In this document: in pieces, positions 60,333 through 64,000 of the stretch
How positions within the stretch are numbered: the first letter of the stretch is position 1
Layout of the letters: every line of letters starts with the position of its first letter
Source of the DNA: Crocosphaera sp.
Lineage (GTDB): Bacteria > Cyanobacteriota > Cyanobacteriia > Cyanobacteriales > Microcystaceae
Assembly (NCBI RefSeq): GCF_030064895.1
Contig: NZ_JASJEB010000003.1
Coordinates: 1-64,000 of the forward strand
Direction of reading: 5' to 3'
DNA length: 64,000 nucleotides
Translations under genes and position numbers: made by a program
The notes under the pieces: generated by a model
Told to the model about the DNA's origin: nothing
The model's database searches: none
What the model saw: the letters and a program-made list of their open reading frames with translations, nothing else

Positions 60333-61784
60333 ATGAGTAAAAATAGTCCTACTTATTTAGCCTTTGATCTAGGTTGGTCTAGTAGTCGCGTAATCTTGGG
60401 TTGGCTTTCAGGTGAGAATTGCGATTGCATAGAGATTGAAGAACTATATCGCTTTGATACTCCGAGGACCACAGAACAAGGAGAACTGTATTGGAATTTA
60501 GAAACTTTGTGGCAAAAATTAAATGAAGGACTAAGTATCGCCCTTAACTCTAATCCAAATGTTTGTAGTCTTTCAGTGGATTCATGGGGATTTGATTATG
60601 TTCCTTTGAATGCTCAAGGTAACAGACTTCGCAATGCTTATTGTTATCGAAGTCCGAGAACAGAAAATGCACGAGACTGGGTATTCGACGGAATTAATGA
60701 GTCTTCACTTTATGAAGCAACGGGTATCCAGTTTTTGGAATTCAATACCTTGTGCCAGGTTATGGCAGATCAGCAACAAGAGTTAGATTTACCAGAAAAT
60801 CGTCTTATGATGGCTGATTATTTTAACTATTGTTTTGCTCAACAGACACAAGATGCTGCCGTATCTGAAGTGTCCCTAGTGAGTACCAGTGGACTACTCG
60901 ATGTTCACAATCTTGATGCTCCCAGTTGGTCTATAGGAGTGATGAATCAATTAGGAATTCCGGCACAGAGTTGGCCACAAATTGTGCAGTCAGGGACAAT
61001 TATTGGTTCGGTGAACGATCATCCATCAATTAATGTGATTGCTAGTTGTTCTCATGATACTGCTTGTGCTGTAGCAGCCGTTCCTGTTGCTCCCAATAGC
61101 CCAACCTGGGCTTATTTAAGTTGTGGCAGTTGGTCATTACTGGGTGTAGAACGGGATGCCCCCATTACGACTGAAGGGGCCCGACAAGCTAACTTCACAA
61201 ATGAAGTCGGGTTAGATGGTACTATTCGGTTTTTGACTAACTTGACCGGTTTATGGGTACTTCAAGAATGTCAACATCAACCAGAATGGGAACACTTATG
61301 GGTAAGGGGTGAGTGTGACGAGTTTGACTATGATACTTTACTCCAAGAAGCATCTAACGCCGATAACTTTGACATTGCAATTGATTTCAATGCCCCGTCT
61401 TTTCAAAATCCAGATAATATGATCACAGCCATCAGAAATTATTGTCATCAAGAAGGATTGCCTGTACCAGAAAGTCCAGGTGAATTAGCACGCATCATCT
61501 TTTATAGTTTAGCATCAAGCTATCAGACAGCCCTTAGTCTTTTAGAAATAATAATTAACGAACAAATTGAAATCTTGCATATAGTCGGAGGAGGTGCGCA
61601 GAATTATTTACTATGTCAATTAGTGGCTAATGTCTGTCAGCGTCAAGTTGTCGCCGGTCCAACGGAGGCCACTACTCTCGGAAATTTACTGATTCAAGCT
61701 CGAACAATGGGACACCTGCCAACAAATGTTTCAATTCGAGAAGTTGTTATAAATAGCACTGACCTAACAATTTATTATCCTTAA
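60333..61784 (+). CDS. rhaB: Rhamnulokinase (FGGY family)
   Basis: 483 residues. FGGY-fold motifs: AFDLGWSSSRVILG (about 11), DSWGFDYVPLN (about 88; as in RhaB), PNSPTWAYLSCGSWSLLG (about 260), and LHIVGGGAQNYLLCQLVANV (about 412). The NLTGLWVLQECQ segment (about 304) is typical of RhaB. It phosphorylates L-rhamnulose in deoxysugar catabolism. No rhaA or rhaD is adjacent. It converges on a fragment that resembles an alpha-L-fucosidase, so the region may have held deoxysugar salvage genes. Confidence 0.8.
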   Translation: MSKNSPTYLAFDLGWSSSRVILGWLSGENCDCIEIEELYRFDTPRTTEQGELYWNLETLWQKLNEGLSIALNSNPNVCSLSVDSWGFDYVPLNAQGNRLRNAYCYRSPRTENARDWVFDGINESSLYEATGIQFLEFNTLCQVMADQQQELDLPENRLMMADYFNYCFAQQTQDAAVSEVSLVSTSGLLDVHNLDAPSWSIGVMNQLGIPAQSWPQIVQSGTIIGSVNDHPSINVIASCSHDTACAVAAVPVAPNSPTWAYLSCGSWSLLGVERDAPITTEGARQANFTNEVGLDGTIRFLTNLTGLWVLQECQHQPEWEHLWVRGECDEFDYDTLLQEASNADNFDIAIDFNAPSFQNPDNMITAIRNYCHQEGLPVPESPGELARIIFYSLASSYQTALSLLEIIINEQIEILHIVGGGAQNYLLCQLVANVCQRQVVAGPTEATTLGNLLIQARTMGHLPTNVSIREVVINSTDLTIYYP

Positions 61785-61825
61785 ACTAGAATGGTGCAAC
61801 GCCTTTTTTTAGGAATCGCAGCAGT

Positions 61826-62152
61826 TTATTCATCAATTTCAATGACAATAACTGTTGCATAATCATTAACAGAAGAAGAAGGAATAATAATAGTTAACTC
61901 CCCTTCTGGGTCTTCATTAAACAGGGAATCCACAATAGCACACCGTTGATGATATTCTAGAGGAGTTGCAGATGGTAGAGCCAACACAGATTTGACTCTT
62001 TTAATGGGAATACCTCGCACTTTAATGGTGTCATAAGGCTTCATTAACAGATGTAGATAAATTCGATTTTCTCGACGAGTCGAAGACTCATAAAATTGCC
62101 AAGGTTCCAAGCCAGGTTTTGTGTCTATGATACTCTCGCTGTAATCTTGCAT
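61826..62152 (-). CDS. Fragment resembling alpha-L-fucosidase C-terminal domain
   Basis: 108 residues. The order NRIYLHLLMKPYDTIKVRGIPIKRVKSVLAL, then PEGELTIIIPSSSVNDYATVIVIEID (both partly quoted) is like the C-terminal beta-sandwich of GH29 alpha-L-fucosidases, where IYxHLL and DxxTxxxxGxP precede the ending AxVIxIEI. No catalytic domain precedes it, so it is either a broken gene or a small stand-alone domain. Located 41 bp past the rhamnulokinase stop on the opposite strand. The assignment rests on pattern memory only. Confidence 0.4.
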   Translation of the reverse strand: MQDYSESIIDTKPGLEPWQFYESSTRRENRIYLHLLMKPYDTIKVRGIPIKRVKSVLALPSATPLEYHQRCAIVDSLFNEDPEGELTIIIPSSSVNDYATVIVIEIDE

Positions 62153-62405
62153 CCAGGTTTTTATAATCTCTAAACGTTCAAGTAATTTTGTTTAAGAGTA
62201 GTTTAATAATTAGAAAAACCATTAGATAATAAGTGTAGTCGTTTCAAATAAGTTTGAGACAGAGTAGTGTGAGTATTCTGCTCACTATGGTAACAATACA
62301 GTAGGCAAGTTTTTTCTCATTTCTATTTGAATTAACTATAAGTTGTAAAAAATGTCATTCCTTCGTTATCATAGGTATGATATCAAAAAATAAATCTCAA
62401 TTGAT

Positions 62406-64000
62406 ATGTATCTTTTCAACAAGAAATCAAAGTTAATCACATCTTTGATACCCTGGATTTTGACAATTTTAATGAGTTTTAGTTTTTTGGTTTGTCTTCA
62501 TCCAATTTTAGGACAAGAAAAGCCAACAGCACCCATAATTTTGGAAGGAAGAACCCTATTTTATGTCAGTGAATCAGGACAATATACAGCACAACAAAGA
62601 GCAACAGAAGCCAATAATCATTTAGAAAAAATATTAGAAAGCGGTAACGCCCCCGCAGTTGTCGAAATTGATTCAGGGCAAGAAGTTCCCGTGATTACTA
62701 TTAATAACCGTTATTTTTTATCCGTTACCTATAATGATGTTCCTATCGGAAAAAGTTTAAAAGGACAAGCATTAGCTTGGAAAAATACCCTAGAAGTTGC
62801 CATTAGCAAAGCCGAATACGAAAGAACATTACAATATTATATTAAAGCCATTATTTTTGCGATCGCTATTATTTTTATCGCCTCTATTTTATCTTGGAAA
62901 TTAGGAGTAATTTGGCAACGTTGGCTGAACCCTCTGAAAACAACACCAACCGATCCCAACCCTTCTAATTCTAATTTTTCCTCTCAACCATTAACCGGCC
63001 ATCCTAGTCAATCTTCTCTTAAGCTTAAGGTATTTATATTGTTAGTTTTATTGACAATAATAAGAGGAATAATTTGGATTATTGCCCTTGTTTATATAAG
63101 TAGTTTATTTTCTAAAACTCGCCAATGGAGTGATTTTATCATTGATATTTTAAGATTTAGTTTAATTACTGATATTTTTCCTTTAGGCAATCAGAAGTAT
63201 TCAGTAATTGACTTTTTTATTTTACTTGGGTTACTAATTGGTTTAGTAACCTTAACTCGAATGGTTAGCCGTGTATTAAAATCAAAATTATTAACTGCAA
63301 CTGGACTCAGTCGTTCAGTTCAAGACACCACAGCTTTAATTTTTAACTATACCTTTATATTTTTAGGTACTATTGTTGTTCTACAAGTTTGGGGATTAGA
63401 CCTAAGTTCTTTAACAGTTTTTGCTAGTGTTTTAGGTGTAGGTATTGGTTTGGGACTGCAAGGAATTGCCAAAGAATTTGTTAGTGGATTGGTGTTAATT
63501 TTTGAGCGTCCTATACAAATTGGAGATTTTGTTGAAGTTGCTGGATTGATGGGTACAGTAGAAAGAATTAGTGTTAGAAGTACAGAAATTAAGACATTAG
63601 ATCAAATTTCTGTTATCTTACCTAACTCCCGTTTCTTAGATTCAGAAGTAATTAATTGGAGTCATTCTAGTCCTATTTCGCGCTTAAAAATTCCTGTTAA
63701 TGTTGCCTATGGTTCTAATTTAGAAACAGTTAAAAACATCTTAACTAATGTTGCTAAAAACCATCAAGATATTTTATCTATGCCATCTCCTCAAGTCTTT
63801 TTCTCTGAATTTGGGGACAGTTTTCTTAAGATTAACTTATTGGTTTGGATTAGTAAACCTTATAAACAATTTCAAATTAAAAGCGATATTTACTTCAAAA
63901 TTGATAGTCACTTTAGACAAGAAGGCATCAAAATTCCTTTCCCCCAAAGAGACTTACACTTCCGTTCTAGTGAATTACCTTCACAAAATATTTCACCCGA
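62406..64000 (+). CDS. MscS-family mechanosensitive channel, 3' truncated by window
   Basis: Open frame from ATG 62406 to the window end, at least 531 residues. Signal or membrane segment at about 14-36, a periplasmic domain (about 37-155), then membrane segments at about 155-175, 205-235, 265-285 and 310-350. The pore and beta domain lies at about 335-400 (LGVGIGLGLQGIAKEFVSGL, FERPIQIGDFVEVAGLMGTV, ILPNSRFLDSEVINWSH). The alpha/beta C-terminal domain follows. It is distinct from the MscS at 46297: the vestibule region is longer here and no operon partner is seen. The C-terminus is outside the window. Confidence 0.85.
   Translation, partial: MYLFNKKSKLITSLIPWILTILMSFSFLVCLHPILGQEKPTAPIILEGRTLFYVSESGQYTAQQRATEANNHLEKILESGNAPAVVEIDSGQEVPVITINNRYFLSVTYNDVPIGKSLKGQALAWKNTLEVAISKAEYERTLQYYIKAIIFAIAIIFIASILSWKLGVIWQRWLNPLKTTPTDPNPSNSNFSSQPLTGHPSQSSLKLKVFILLVLLTIIRGIIWIIALVYISSLFSKTRQWSDFIIDILRFSLITDIFPLGNQKYSVIDFFILLGLLIGLVTLTRMVSRVLKSKLLTATGLSRSVQDTTALIFNYTFIFLGTIVVLQVWGLDLSSLTVFASVLGVGIGLGLQGIAKEFVSGLVLIFERPIQIGDFVEVAGLMGTVERISVRSTEIKTLDQISVILPNSRFLDSEVINWSHSSPISRLKIPVNVAYGSNLETVKNILTNVAKNHQDILSMPSPQVFFSEFGDSFLKINLLVWISKPYKQFQIKSDIYFKIDSHFRQEGIKIPFPQRDLHFRSSELPSQNISP

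Noticed and set aside
1-64000. tRNA or rRNA genes
   Set aside because: I found no T-loop or cloverleaf pattern in the gaps that I could support; a covariance-model scan would be needed to be sure.

Overview
The window comes from a unicellular cyanobacterium, most likely of the Crocosphaera/Cyanothece group (inferred from content, not proven). The DNA is AT-rich and carries scattered HIP1 octamers (GCGATCGC). Several genes are typical of cyanobacteria: hemA of the C5 tetrapyrrole route, a pdhB-secD-secF block, a FutB-type two-domain iron permease, DUF1823, a TIGR04376 protein, a VTE6-like phytyl-phosphate kinase, Uma2 nucleases and a HEAT-repeat NblB relative. Short palindromes, heptamer tandem repeats, MITE-like elements and IS200/IS605 debris sit between the genes.

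Layout. 0.1-3.2 kb: a two-gene conflict module (trypsin-like/nSTAND ATPase plus its Trypco1 partner) followed by degenerate small ORFs; a MITE-like palindrome is inserted in frame inside the ATPase gene. 3.2-11.3 kb: a PulC-like membrane protein and a coiled-coil TIGR04376 protein, then three tandem FHA-GGDEF-EAL proteins for cyclic-di-GMP signalling, ending convergently on an orphan ParA. 12-30 kb: mostly housekeeping and transport (BMP-type ABC permease, threonine synthase with a CysO-like sulfur carrier, Fe-S membrane protein, DHH phosphoesterase, ABC-2 permease, penicillin-acylase-like enzyme, peptide deformylase, HEAT protein, beta-lactamase-like hydrolase, glycosyltransferase). This stretch also holds Uma2 genes, an antitoxin with a toxin relic and a Ser/Thr kinase. 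30-35.2 kb: pdhB, secD, secF, hemA.

35.2-43.9 kb is the most interesting region. It is an island between hemA and a cupin gene that encodes a DpdA-like transglycosylase with an intact TGT zinc site, a second TGT-like protein, a VapBC-type pair, a DGQHR (DndB/DpdB-like) protein, a small ribbon-helix-helix-like protein, a UvrD-type helicase and a Cas4/RecB-like Fe-S nuclease. A perfect 12-bp palindrome lies in its divergent promoter region. I read it as a candidate 7-deazaguanine DNA-modification or genome-defence system; no member is characterised here.

44-64 kb: cupin, a MscS-DUF952-nucleoside transporter operon, a PEP-synthase-like protein with a methyltransferase, futB, DUF1823, a NUDIX / D-ribulose-kinase-like / VTE6-like operon, a TnpB relic flanked by long inverted copies of the element end, a SpmA-SpmB fusion, two small membrane proteins, rhamnulokinase next to an alpha-fucosidase-like fragment, and a second MscS channel that runs off the window end.
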